Counted from the stretch's first letter, positions 1-12,327 are shown. The stretch is 64,000 bases of DNA from Leucaena leucocephala (GCA_037074615.1 CM073538.1:20857068-20921067), one strand, 5' to 3'. Translations and numbers: made by a program. Notes: generated by a model from the sequence alone, not told the origin.

Positions 1-173
1 GCTTTTCAATTATTACTTCATTAAGACTTTGAATTAAGATTCTGAAACTCGTGGGCTGAAATAAGCTAATAAATAGAATGTAAATATGTAAGTAGAGTTG
101 TAACATAAACTTGGAGGAGTATGTTAATAAACTCATATAAATGTGACTTTTGAGTGGGTGAATATATCATAAT
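1..173. other. 3' flank of ALDH3I1-like gene
   Basis: AT-rich sequence just after the stop codon of the minus-strand aldehyde dehydrogenase gene. It probably holds that gene's 3' UTR. I see no other gene. Confidence 0.5.
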
Positions 174-3100
174 TTATTTAGACCAGCCAAATAAAGAGAC
201 AATTATTTGGAAAATGTTTCCACCGATAAGAGCCTTCAACAATCTTTCCTTCTGAGGCGTATATGGAGGATACCTTACGGTTGGATCTGCATCAAAACTT
301 CTGTACAGCACTGACTTCTTATGACTGAATCCATCAAAAGAGAACTTGCCATGGTATGATCCCATCCCACTCTCTTCCACCCCTCCAAATGGTAATCCTC
401 GAGTCGCAACCTGCATCCAAATCATGTTAAAAACTCTGCGCTAGGGATATTTTCTTTAAGGGACTTTGATGGAGACATGGTAATACATTATACCAAGTCC
501 CACATTGAGCAATAAGGGATGCTCAATGAGATATTTGATTGGGGTAGTTCTCTTACTTCAACAACTAACTTTTGGGATAAGGTTCCCCCATCATTCTTAG
601 GTACCCATCAGACCAAAATTAGGTAATTATTTGTGGGAGAGAAGGTAAGGGATTGGTAGTAGAGAACCTAGATTCTTATTACTCTAACCCTATATTTGGA
701 TGGGAAGAAAATTAGACAGAAAGAATACTATGAGAGAAAATTCCTAAAAATAGTAAATTTTTTTTACCATTTTAAAAAATTTTCCTTTCTAGTATTCCCT
801 TCCCCCTATTTTCCCCTCACTTTTCTCTCATTCAAACATAGCCTACAAGACATTAGAAAATCTGTCACCTTCCCAAGTTTCTATTTTCAGTGGGATTAAG
901 TGCCTAGACTAACAAGTTACTTCATAGAAATTCATTTTACTGGTTTAGTCAAGACAGGTCATTCATGGTAAGGCAGACAAAAATAAATTCTTGCAGCAAG
1001 TTGGTGGTATGAGATACTAAGTCATACATTGAATAGTATAAGATGCTCGATATAGTATTTAAGTGAGCTAGTTCTCCCACCTCAACAACTAACTTTTGGT
1101 ATGTCATCCATCCCACTTAGGCACCCATTATGTAGTATGTGAACTAATTCATGAGGTTTGAAAGGGTTGAAATCATTTATGCATGCCAAAGGAGAAAACA
1201 ATAGAAGGCACATATAAGAGGAGAATGGTTTACGTGTAAAATAGTGTCATTGATGAGCATTCCTCCAGAAGATATGTTCCGCACATAGTTCTTCTTCAGT
1301 TGCTCATCATTTGTGAAGAGATATGCAGCAAGAGGTTTTGGCTTTGATCTAATTATATCAAAGCTTTCCTCCAAGTTATCAACCTGAAAAACATCAATCC
1401 ACATAAATTCATGTCAAAGCCAAAACTTGACCATATTCATTGGCACTCACAGTGATTATTGGCAATATGGGTCCAAATATTTCCTCTTGCATTGCAGTAG
1501 AATCATCTGGAACATCCAATAAAATGGTTGGAGCAATCTTTCTGCAACAAAAATGGAAGATAAAATGTTAAGGTTGGTTTTATAATTCTATAATACAAGA
1601 TTATTGCCAATCATAAGTATATACTCACAGTTTACTCTCATCCTTCTGGCCTCCTAGGACAATTTTATCAGATACCTTATCTTCTTCCAAAAGCTTGACC
1701 AGGCGTGCAAATTGCGATGGACTCACAATTCGTGACATATCTTTCGATTCGATCGGATTTTCCCCAAAAGAGCGTTCCAATTCATCTTTTAGAGCATTTA
1801 TCTGTTTGAGTACTGAGAATTGATCAAGAATGTTGCTATATATTAGTTGAAGAGGGCATCTTGTTTCATTAAGACAGTCTTACCAGTGTGGGAGCAAATT
1901 CCCTTTTAGTGATAATGTAATCAACAGAAATACATGCTTGCCCTGAATTACATGCCCACTTCCCAGCAATTATCCTTCTTGCAGCAACCTGAAATTTTCA
2001 ATGCTCAATAAACATGAACATATGCTACTCTAAGAAACACAAGCGCCTAAAAAAAAAGGGAAAATCGATAAAAGGTCTCTATTTAAAAATTTTATTAGTC
2101 AGAGATATGTTTTCATATATAGAAATATAAAGTATTGGCACTCTAAAAAATTTATACATAGAGAGTACCAGTACTCAAATTAAGGCCCTTTAGACAAATA
2201 AAATTTTCAAATAGAAAAATTTCACCAATTTTCCCATAAAAGGGAATCCTATTTGTGATTGACATTATTTATGCAGATTCACCAAGTTTTATAGTATTGT
2301 GGTGTTCAAGCTTTAAATATTGACATTACTTGTAAGTTTATATTTGAATCAACAACAGCTGGGCATTTTCCTCCAAGTTCCAGAATCACAGGTGTAAGAT
2401 GTTTTGCTGCAGCAGACATGACAATGCGACCTACCCTAGCGCTACCTGCATAAGAAGAAGCATCGAGGCACAAAGAAAGAAACTTATGAGATAAATGTTT
2501 CCTCTTACATACAACATATGTAAATACCGATGAATCTGTTTGATATTCTCTGATTTAATAGGGATATTCCTATGACATGTTGAAGACAATAATATACCTG
2601 TGTAAAGTATCTTGTCCCACTTCTGCTCCAATAATGCAGTTGTTTCAGGAACAGCTCCTTCCACAACTCTTATGGCAGAGTTATCAAGATAATCTCTGAG
2701 AAGATTTGCAAGAAGTGATGATGTAGATGGAGAGATTTCTGATGGCTTCAGAACAACTGCATTTCCAGCTGAAATAGCTCCAATCACAGGATCCATTGAT
2801 AGCACTGAAGATGAGAACACAACATTATAAGGATCTCCGCACTAAAATGGTGTAAAATCATGAACAGACACAGAGGATTTCCTCAGATATTATGAGAACA
2901 TGTTTTTTTAATGTGGGAGATGTGTAAGGAAAATAGGATCTTTGATTTTTTTTACTACATACAGAAGGGAAAGTTCCAGGTTGAGATGACCAATACAACT
3001 CCTAACGGTTCTGAAACAATCTCTGCTGATGATGGGTATGTTGTAATTGAAGTCTTCACCTGAGAGTGACAGAACAAAAAAGTTTTAACCTAAGCTGATA

Positions 3101-3638
3101 ATATAAATATTAAGCCATTTTTTGACTTCAGAGCTTGTTTTCACTTTTGTTATACATGAGCCATGACAATTACCTTTTCAGGCTTCATCCAATGCTTTAG
3201 TTCTTGAATTGCCTCATTACATGTAGATTTCGCCTGGGAAAGCTGCATCAGATAGTAGCCTGAGATTACAAGTGGGACCAAACCCCAGACTTTTCACTTG
3301 CAGGGAAAGAAGCGAAAGCGAAAAGGAAAAGTAAAAAAATGTTGACCTCAGATATGAATGCTTCAAATGGATGCTTAGCAAGGTCATTATAAAGAGCTTC
3401 AGTAATGTCCTTCTCCTTCTCTTCTAGCATCTTGGCTATGCTCTCCAACTGCGAAATTCGCCATTCGTAGCTCTTTGTCCTTCCAGAATTGAAGTTCTTT
3501 CTGAGCTCTTTAACCAGCAAATTAGCTCTCTCTCCATCAAATCCTTGCTTTTCTTCCACTTCTGGCATTACTGATGACAGAGTTGCGGAACAACTTCCCA
3601 AGATAAACATCACAACATGACCCAATTAGAAGCTTCAA

Positions 3639-3681
<43 letters not shown>

Positions 3682-3992
3682 ATAGAGAGGGGGGGGGTTT
3701 ACGAGAATGAAGAGAAGCCAACACAACGATGGTTGAAGTGAAGTTGCTTCTGAAAGCTCTTGCTGTTGAAACGGTGGTGGAAGAAGGCTCTGTTACGAAC
3801 TGGGACAGGACTGTTTCTCAGTAGGCAAAAATTGCTGTGACTGTCAAATATGCAGTTTCTTCAGCCAAAGTTCAAGCAATTCAACAACTTTGGAAACTCA
3901 AAAATTGAGCCCTAACTTAAAAAAGAAAACAGAGAAAGAAATAATAAAGGATACCTTGCAGATAAGAACGACGCAAGACAGGGGCTGTACAT
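174..3992 (-). CDS. ALDH3I1: Aldehyde dehydrogenase family 3, ALDH3I1-like (plastid)
   Basis: NAD(P)+-dependent oxidation of reactive, stress-derived aldehydes to carboxylates, probably in the plastid. Coding exons on the minus strand, 5' to 3': 3992-3955, 3840-3703, 3593-3347, 3242-3174, 3059-2963, 2804-2598, 2445-2330, 1988-1884, 1801-1629, 1541-1451, 1383-1234, 410-174. They keep one frame and give 555 aa; Arabidopsis ALDH3I1 is about 550. The first two exons encode a Ser/Arg/Phe-rich plastid transit peptide joined to CSATLSSVMPEV. Catalytic residues: Glu288 in ELGGK, Cys323 in GQACISVDY; the EEIFGP motif is at 416-421. The hydrophobic tail ends IIVSLFGWSK. Wording near NFNSGRTKSYEWRISQL and the YTPQKERLLKAL tail fits ALDH3I1 better than ALDH3H1 or ALDH3F1. 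A second in-frame ATG at 3568 could start a shorter cytosolic form. Oddity: the usual GGVGESG reads GGVEESG. The last intron (411-1233) is large and carries two diverged repeats. Confidence 0.9.
491..612 (+). repeat. AGTCCCACAT-type intronic repeat, copy 1
   Basis: Begins with AAGTCCCACATTGAGC and contains CAACTAACTTTTGGG about 80 bases later. The same two landmarks recur at 1014-1132, 22062-22182 and 25529-25622. It lies in the last intron of the ALDH3I1-like gene. I cannot assign it to a named element. Confidence 0.55.
1014..1132 (+). repeat. AGTCCCACAT-type intronic repeat, copy 2
   Basis: Diverged copy of 491-612 in the same intron and orientation, 523 bases downstream. It keeps GATGCTC, TAGTTCTC and the CAACTAACTTTTGG core. 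Confidence 0.5.
3636..3679. repeat. (AT)n microsatellite
   Basis: An (AT) dinucleotide run of about 22 units inside the 109-bp intron between coding exons 2 and 3 of the ALDH3I1-like gene, next to a G homopolymer at 3690-3697. Confidence 0.9.
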
Positions 3993-4100
3993 GGTGGAAT
4001 ACAACAGAACTATGGTGGTGGCCTAGAAGACGAGTGAAGGGAAGAAGTAGGATGATTTGTGAGCCATGGATACAGTAATGTCGTAGAGATACAGAGAACT

Positions 4101-4114
4101 CATGGGGCCCCATG
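4101..4114. promoter_or_regulatory. Perfect GC-rich palindrome upstream of ALDH3I1-like start
   Basis: CATGGGGCCCCATG is a perfect 14-bp palindrome about 110 bases upstream of the proposed ATG. It contains GGGCCC, a core seen in plant TCP/site II elements. A regulatory role is inferred from position only. Confidence 0.3.
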
Positions 4115-4142
4115 TGGAAAATGCACATCACAACCAGTGAAG

Positions 4143-5939
4143 ATAAAACGTTTTACATACCTTCACATATACTACCTCCGGGAGGTAGTTGTGGTTTGTA
4201 TTTTATGTCGCTCATTTATAATTTATTTTTTAAAATATTCTTATCAAGACAGTTTACATTTAAAGGTAACAATAATGTTAAGAAATCAATTTATATTTAT
4301 TATAAATAATTAATTTAATTAATTTTTTAATTTAAATTAATTAAATAATTTTTAGATTAAAAATTAAAAGTAATATATATTGTCTCTATATTTAATATAA
4401 GAGTTAATTAATTTTTTTAGATAGATTAAATAATCTAAATAAAATAGTTAATTATAATAAAATTCTACCTTTTAAATAAATTCATATTATATACTTTTTA
4501 ATTACTTAAATTAGTCTATTAACTATTATTTTAGTTATTATTAACCAAATTATTTAACTTCTTTAATCTATCTAAAAAAATCGATTAACTTCTATACTAC
4601 CTCTATTATTTAATATAAGATATATTTAAAAAATTAAAAAAATTAATAAATTATTTTAAAATATTTATAGTTATTATTTTTCTCAAAAAATTTACTTAAC
4701 TTATAAATTAATATATAATATAATATAATAATAATTAATATATGATAAAATTAAATTATATATTTAATTTTTTTAATTTCTTTAAATAATTAATTGAATC
4801 TTATATTAAAAAAATAGGAAGAGTATTAAATAATAAAAGAATTATTAGATAGTGTGCGTGTGTGTGTATTAAAGGTTTTTTAGAGGGAAAGAGTAGATGG
4901 AGCTCTAGAGGTTAGAGTATATTTTTCTAATTTTTTATGTATAATTTAATTGAGAAATTAATTTTAATTATAAATATAAAATTTATTTATTATATTTATT
5001 ATTTTTTAAATTCCCTTTATTAATAAATAATTAAGTAAGAGATAAAAAGATAAAGTAAAGGAAGATGATTATAGTGTTTTATAAAAAATATTTTATACTA
5101 ACTATTTTAAATAATTTTATTAATCTAATTAAATATATTATATTAATCCTCTCTTCAAAAAATAAAGAGTAATTAAATATGTTATATTAATTATCTCTTC
5201 AAAATTAGATAATTATTGCTGGGATGTTTTATATTTTTACATCCCCTCAATAAAATATGCGTATGACCATACCTATATTTAGCATGTGCCATGTGCCTAA
5301 CAAAATAAATACATGAGAGATTTGTTTTAATTTTAAAGGTAAGACTCTAATATATTTTATTTTTTAAATTATTTTTATTAAATGGGATTTTCATAAAATA
5401 AATATTTTAAATAATTAATTTAATTATCTTTTAAATATATAAATTAATTATTAAATTCTTATATTGAGAACTATAGAGGAGTATTTTTTAAATCTCTAGG
5501 GGATAGATGGCCCTGCTCACTTGAGTTTAATAAAATTTATTTAATTTTATTTAAGATAAATATATATTTAACATCTTAAATTAATTTATTTTTTTTATCT
5601 TATAGATAAAGTTGTGTCAAAAAATCTCGATTCTAATGGATTGTTTTATAAGGTGATCAATGATCTTAAAGTAATGTGATGAAACTATTTATTAATTGAT
5701 AATAATATTTTCTAAGTCTAAAAGGGATATGTTCTTTTTTTAATAGAAGAAATTGATTTTTTTTATAAAATTATAACTTATTAATTATAATTTTTTTAAT
5801 ATTAATTATTTAAATAATTATTTATTAAAAATTATTTTTTTATAATTTTTTTATAGAAGAGTTTATATAAAAATTGTGTAAGAATTATTTTTTTATAAAT
5901 ATTTTTTAAAAGCTTATATATGTAATTGATTTATATTTG
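4143..5939. other. AT-rich intergenic DNA
   Basis: Very AT-rich, with runs of TTAATTAATTT and no plausible coding exon. It contains a Stowaway-like MITE (4595-4828) and a short inverted repeat, CTACCTCCGGGAGGTAG, at 4172-4188. I see no gene. Confidence 0.7.
4595..4828. mobile_element. Stowaway-like MITE
   Basis: The left end TACTACCTCTATTATTTAAT matches the reverse complement of the right end, ATAGGAAGAGTATTA, with few mismatches. The element is about 234 bp with an AT-rich centre and TA-type flanks. This is the structure of Tc1/mariner-derived Stowaway MITEs. Confidence 0.5.
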
Positions 5940-6765
5940 AAAGTTTGGTTAGTGAAATAGAAGTATTTCCCTTTCTACCAAGATATATTGAAATAATTTC
6001 CAAATGGCAACCCCAAGATTTCAATTTCCATCTCCATATTCTCTATTTTTGCCCTCAGCTTTCTAAGCACCTCACCCGTCAGAACATCCCACCGCCACTG
6101 GCATCGGTAACTCACCACGAGGGCGACGGCGATCTCCAGATCTCCAACATCATCGTCTCCTTCATCTCTCTAGCAAACCTATCTTTAGATCTGACCATCG
6201 TCCTGAGCACTCACCTGACGGCAAACATTATTCCACTCGACGGCGATCTCCAGCAACCAGTGATGATGCCGGCAATATCCAGCGACCAATCGTTCTCCTT
6301 CACTCTCGGCCTTGAAGTGCGTCATGCAGTTCTGGATCTAGGTTCATTATTGTAGTGACAAATCTGATGCTTCACTTGTCGTCTCCACGATTTTTCAACG
6401 AGAAAAATGGCAATGACGACTCCTTTAGCGTCAACGACGGCAACCTCATTTGAGATCTTCTCCGGCGGCGTGTTGCAGATCTGATGCTTTGGGTTTTATT
6501 GTTCCATGATTTTGATTTTTTGTTCTCCATTCCTTTCTATGGAATTGACGATTTATTTTTCGGTTTTTCGTTTTCTGGGTTCATGTTTCCCTTCTTCTGG
6601 TTGTGAGCAATGAGCTGATCATATTTCCCTTCTTCTGGAAAGAAAATGCTCAGGCGGACGGTAGGCAAGAAGTTTCCGATGTTAGGAGGAGTTTTGGCCG
6701 GGGTTGATTTTCGCGGGGGCGGAGCATTTTTATTTTGGAGCGTGTTTTAGTATTTACTCAATTTA
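5940..6765. other. GC-richer island of unknown origin
   Basis: A stretch of roughly balanced base composition in strongly AT-rich DNA. It repeats the phrase GACGGCGATCTCCAG (6126 and 6240 areas). A 136-codon open frame runs from 5945 to 6355, but it has no recognisable domain and lacks the look of a conserved protein. It could be a captured gene fragment or the 5' part of a transposon. Confidence 0.4.
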
Positions 6766-6774
6766 AATGTACAT

Positions 6775-7205
6775 TTTTTAGTGAAAACAATAATTTAAAA
6801 TTATAATTTTAAATAAATTATTAAAATCAATTTTTTAAATAATAAAAAAATTTATAAATTATTAAATTATTATATTACTCGTATTTTTCTTTATATTATA
6901 TCCCATTCTCATCTATTTTCTCTATTATCTCTTCTCTTTTTTTTTATTCTATATCCTCTCTCATATCTTCTCTATATTTTTTCCTCTCTCTTATTTATTC
7001 TCTATTCTCTCTTATATTTTTAATCAAATTATATCATTTTTAATAATTTAACAATATAAAAAATATTATATTACTAATCATTTAAATATTTATATTTTTA
7101 AAATTTATTCTTCTAAAAATCTATTTTTTTAAAAATATATTCTCTAAAATATATTTTTTCTAAAATTTATTTTTTAAAAATTAATCTAAATAGATCATAA
7201 ATCTC
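6775..7205 (-). mobile_element. MITE-like repeat, purine-core family, reverse copy
   Basis: AT-rich arms flank a CT-rich core (about 6910-7015) and the phrase TATTACTCGTATTTTT. Read on the minus strand this is the layout of 19912-20386, which has GAGAG-rich sequence followed by TACGAGTAATATAGTA. The ends are poorly defined. Confidence 0.4.
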
Positions 7206-7530
7206 AATTTATATATCTATCTATTTCCATCAAAGTCAATTCTAGCTTAACAAAGGAGTTTACAGATCACTAGATATTTTTTGTTCACTCGATTCATTAA
7301 AACTTTATCTTTATTATATTTAAATTTGATCAGTATCATATACTTGATTATAGTAGATCAGTCTCATAATAATTTTTTTTTATATATTAAAATTTAAATT
7401 TAAAATTTTATTTAAATGATATCCACTAATTTAACACTCAGACTCATGTTGATGCATTATCACTTGATTTTTTTTTTTTTGGTATGAACATTATCACTTG
7501 ATAAATCGTGAGTTCATTTCTTACCACACA

Positions 7531-7557
7531 TTGGGCTGGCCCAAGCCTCTTGGGCCA
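7531..7557. promoter_or_regulatory. Cluster of site II-like TGGGC motifs upstream of NDC1
   Basis: TTGGGCTGGCCCAAG followed by CTTGGGCC gives several TGGGCY or GGCCCA motifs within 27 bases, about 540 bases upstream of the NDC1 start. Such site II motifs occur in promoters of plant housekeeping and organelle genes. Function here is inferred. Confidence 0.3.
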
Positions 7558-7925
7558 TAAGCGTTTAAAAACAATTTATAAAAAAATTATAAATTTTTTT
7601 AAAATAAATAATTATTTAGATAATTATTATTAAAAAAAATTTTATAATTAAAAAATTATTAAAATAAGTATAATTTTATTAGAAATATAATAAATGAGAG
7701 AAGAGAGAAAATGAAAAAAAAAATAAAAGAGAAGAAAGAATAAAAAAGAAAATATAAAAAAAATAGATAATATAAAAAAAATTAATTAATTAATTTATAA
7801 ATTTTTTATTATTTTAGAAATAAGTTTATTTTAAATTTAAATTTTAAATTATAATTTAATTTAAATTTTTTTATTTAAATATAATTATTTATTTTTATTT
7901 TTTTAAAAAATAAGACTTAGGACAA
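7558..7925 (+). mobile_element. MITE-like repeat, purine-core family, copy 2
   Basis: AT-rich arms around a GAGAG/AAAGA-rich core (7690-7760), the layout of 19912-20386 and 37858-38286. Terminal repeats are degenerate. Confidence 0.35.
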
Positions 7926-8095
7926 AAATCCTTATACTGTTTCCAAACACATTATACGACGAGATTCACCGTCAAAGCTACGGAACGCATCGTGGAAGCA
8001 GAAAAGCCATACATGGCCTAGCTTACTTTGCTTCATCAACAAACCCTAAAACTGCAGATAGAGTTTTATTTGAATGCCACTCTTTTCCTCTCGTC

Positions 8096-11000
8096 ATGGC
8101 ATACATTGCCTCAACTGCTTCTGCCACATTTTCGGCTCTCCAGCGTATGCTCTTTTCCTCTTCTTACTTCGTATCCTGTTATTTATCATTAGATGGCGCA
8201 TTCCTGATTCTTGAGAAGAGAAAAGTAAAAGAAGTCAAACTTGCTAAAGTAAATTTTTAATTTATTGGTTGTTTCTTATTGTATGGTTGGAATAATAATG
8301 ATAAAATATCCTAATTACAGTTCTTTTTTTTTTTGTGGGCGGTTTCAGGCGGGGCAAGTCAACAGAGTAAAACTTTTCCAGGCTTTTCGAGAAGTAGGGG
8401 AATTCATTCATTGTTATTTACAAATTATTCGAGGAAACGGTTGCAAGTACGATTGTTTTCTTCTGGGACAAATCGCAGCAATGGAGATATTGTGGAGACA
8501 TCCGAGAGCGAAAAGAAACTGATGAACTACGCTTGGCCTGATACAAGGGTCGGATCTTTCGAATTTCATACATGATGTCACATATATTTCAACAAAAAGA
8601 AAACAAAAACTCGGGCTCGTGTTTTTTAATTTGGTGGTTTTTTAGCATAATTAGGGCCCCTAAAAGAACTTATAAAACTGTCTATCAACTGTCATAATAT
8701 TGAATGCTTCTGAGAATTGGTGGGGGATGCTGGATGGGATATTACTATAGCTCAACCAGGGGCCATTTCTTAAGTCTACCTAGCTTCCTTTTTAAGGTTT
8801 ACGTATGCACGATTGACTAAAGTTGGCATTCCAAAAACATGTTTTTATTAATCAACGAGAACTCTTATTTTACAGAAGCCTAGGGTGTGCATATTGGGTG
8901 GTGGATTTGGCGGTTTATATACTGCATTAAGGTTGGAGTCACTTGTGTGGTCTGAAGACAAAAAGCCACAGGTATGTTGTGGATATTTATCAGTCGAATT
9001 TCTTTTCATCTGACTTAGCAAGTTTCCTAGATCCCTTATATTTTGGTAATTGGTATGATAGTCTTTCAAAACTCCTAAACATTGCTTTTGGTCATACTGT
9101 TTTTGCCTTCCCTTTCTCTTGTGAATGCAATAAAAGATTCAAATTTTTTCCACCTAAAATCATTTCCACAATCTCTTTTTTATTTCTGTCTCTCTTGTCC
9201 AAGTATATTGTTGATGAGTTTGATCTTTGGTAAGACTTGAATGTTTTAATTCATTCCCGCATATTTGATCTATTTTAGAATGGTACTTTAGGACATTGCT
9301 AAATCGTAATGGAGCCTTTGTTTTTTCTTTTATTGCCCTCAAATATTGCAATAGACGGCAGTATTTGTTGATATATCACAACGTTCAAGGACTTGAGGAA
9401 CATGCTATAACAAACCTGAATGGCAACTTTACTTTGACATGAAACAGGTTCTTCTTGTTGACCAGTGTGAACGTTTTGTTTTCAAGCCCCTGTTGTACGA
9501 GCTTCTTTCTGGAGGTAGGCAGTATTCTGGCTAAAAAGCCATTACAGCTTTGTGATTTATTTCAAAGATGATTTAACGCTGAGTTATGATATGCAGAAGT
9601 GGATGAATGGGAAATAGCTCCCCGGTTCTTAGATTTGCTGGCAAACACTAGCGTCCAGTTTTTGCAAGACAGAGTTAAACTTCTGCATCCCTCTGATAAT
9701 TGGGGGATGGATGGACCGCCAACATCTAGTTGTGGAGGAACTGTGCAACTGGAAAGCGGGCTTTCTATAGAATATGACTGGTACAATTTGCTTAGTTTAA
9801 ATTATTCCTTTTATTGATTTGTGGCAGCAATTCTTGCATGCACAATGCACAAAATAATAAGTTTTGATCCTCCCTTTGGGTAATTATTTGCCCTAGTTAC
9901 TTAAATTTGTGAAGGAACAGCAACCTGCTAGTCAGGGCATTTCTGGGCTATCCTGGTGAATCTGTTGAAGCCCATGCCTCTAAATGCTGACTAGGATGTA
10001 GAATCAGGATCCTACTATGATGCCTTGTGCTGCAATGAGCCCTTTTATATATGAAGAATGTGGCAAGGAAAAATAAATCCATTTTCCATTTAAATGAAGT
10101 AATGTGGTTTGAATTGTAGATATTGTATCATCACTTCTGTTGGTTTGAACTTGCATTTCTTCACTCTGGACAGCCAGGCTGGTTCTTGCTTTGGGAGCTG
10201 AAAGTAAACTTGATTTTGTACCGGGAGCAACTGATTTTGCATTGCCATTCTCCACACTAGAGGATGCAATTGTGAGTGAAGATGGTGAACCATTTCTTCA
10301 ATGTATTAGGACCATTGTAGTCGTCTGTAGTTTGAAACCTATAATATTAGACTTACATGTTGCTTTTCTTGTGGCACAGAAAGTTAATAATAATTTAAAA
10401 ACATTGGAGAGAAAATACTTCAGTAAGGATTCCCAAATCAGTGTGGCAGTTGTTGGCTGTGGTTACTCTGGAGTTGAGTTAGCTGCTACAGTGGCAGAGA
10501 GATTAAAGGACAAAGGGGTTGTTAGAGCAATCGATCCTGAGAACATCATCTGCCCAACTGCCCCGCCTGGCAATAGGGAAGCTGCACTGAAAGTGAGTAG
10601 ATTGGAGTTTAAATTATATGTTATTTGCTAGTCTATTTTGTGTAGCTCAAAATACTACAGGCAATGAGCTACTCCTTTCTCAGATTTTAGTATTGGCTTG
10701 ATTAGTTCAGTGAGATATTGGCTTTCCTCAAATTTTTTTTTAAATAAATATCTGTGTTTTAATGGCACAGAATCAATGTTAACAATTTCATGTGAAAGCG
10801 TTATTGAGAATGTTACCAATGTTTATAATTGTTGAGTGAATTTTACCATATAATGCTTTAAGTTAAGTAGGAACGCTTGGGTTGAAGTCATGTAACTCTG
10901 ATTGCTGTAATGGTAGATGGTTACCGTATTTTTTCCCAAAGAGATGGCCTAGGCCTACGACTTTGGGGTTTCTCTATAGTCTTATGGTTGCATCTACCAT

Positions 11001-12327
11001 CTGCATGACTAGGTGATGCCTGAGAAAACAGGTCTTAAAGACCAATTAATCGTTGCAGTGTGAAATCACAGATATTTTTTCCGTATGAATTACCCATAAG
11101 GTTGTAAGCTATTGATGAGTTTAAAGAGATTAATGATATGTGAAGATAATCAACGCAAAGCCCTTTGCTATCTATTCTGAAGCTTCTTTGAATGTAGCTA
11201 CCGTTTCTTCAATCATGGTGTCAGAATATATCTCAGTTTAAAGTCCTCTAATTTATCAAAGTAACGTTATTTTGAGTGACGTTTTTCGTTTTCTAAAAGG
11301 TTTAATAATTCTATGGACGGCAGGTTCTTTCATCCAGAAAGGTTGAACTTCTATTGGGTTATCTAGTCCGCTGCATTCGGAGGATGAGTGACTTGGAGTC
11401 TTCAGATACCCTGACAAGGGAAGGTGAAAATCAGGGAAATCAAGCTGTACATGATTCTGATAAATATGTTTTGGAGCTGCAACCTACCGAAAGGGGATTA
11501 CAGAAGAGAAGTCTAGAAGCAGATCTAGTATTGTGGACTGTTGGTTCTAAATCTTCTCTTACTCAGATAGAACCCTCAGATTTATCATATCCGCTTCCTC
11601 TTAATGGCCGGGGGCAAGCCGAAACAGATGAAACTCTTCGTGTTAAGGGCCACCCACGGATATTTGCTCTTGGTGACTCCTCTGCAATAAGAGATGCACA
11701 TGGAAGGATCCTTCCGGCCACTGCACAGGTTAACTATTCACCCTATATGATGATATTATGACATATCAATAAATCTTGAGAACATACCATCTTGTTTGCT
11801 GATTTGTCATCTGCTGCTTCTCAGGTTGCATTTCAGCAAGCTGACTTTGCTGGTTGGAATCTGTGGGCTGCGATCAATGGCCGTCCACTTTTGCCATTTA
11901 GGTAATATTTATGAAAACAAAATGTTTCAACGTTTCCATAATTTACAAAATTTTTTACATGCTGTGAAATCCTTTCTGTAATGGCTTTTAGGTTTCAGAA
12001 TTTGGGTGAAATGATGACGCTGGGAAGAAATGATGCTGCCATTTCTCCCAGTTTTGTTGAGGGATTGACCTTACAAGGTCCGATTGGTCATACAGGTTTG
12101 TTTGTCCCATATTCTGTTTATTCATATTCTCTGTCCTTTTTTCAAGAGATGAAAAAGCAGTGAGCTTTTCTATTTCTACTTTTACAGCAAGGAAACTAGC
12201 ATATTTGTTGAGGTTACCAACAGATGAACATAGGCTTAAAGTGGGGATCAGCTGGTTCACAAAGTCTGCCATTGATTCAGTAGCTTCACTACAGAGCACC
12301 TTAACCAAGGTTCTTTCCGGTTCATAA
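8096..12327 (+). CDS. NDC1: Type II NAD(P)H dehydrogenase NDC1, plastid
   Basis: FAD-containing, non-proton-pumping NAD(P)H:quinone oxidoreductase. In Arabidopsis, NDC1 reduces plastoquinone and plastochromanol/vitamin K precursors at plastoglobules. Exons: 8096-8144, 8349-8548, 8876-8971, 9448-9514, 9597-9780, 10178-10271, 10380-10592, 11324-11728, 11825-11901, 11992-12095, 12188-12327. They keep frame and give 542 aa; the Arabidopsis protein is about 519. An N-terminal Ser/Thr/Arg-rich transit peptide of about 75 residues precedes KPRVCILGGGFGG (FAD-binding Rossmann motif, 84-96). VAVVGCGYSGVELA (252-265) is the NAD(P)H-binding fold, and RIFALGD, with Asp419, is the second FAD-contact motif. 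RPLLPFRFQNLGEMMTLG is the typical C-terminal domain. No EF-hand insert is present, as expected for the C class. The donor after exon 2 (AGG/GTCGGA) is weak, but phase and sequence support it. Confidence 0.93.
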
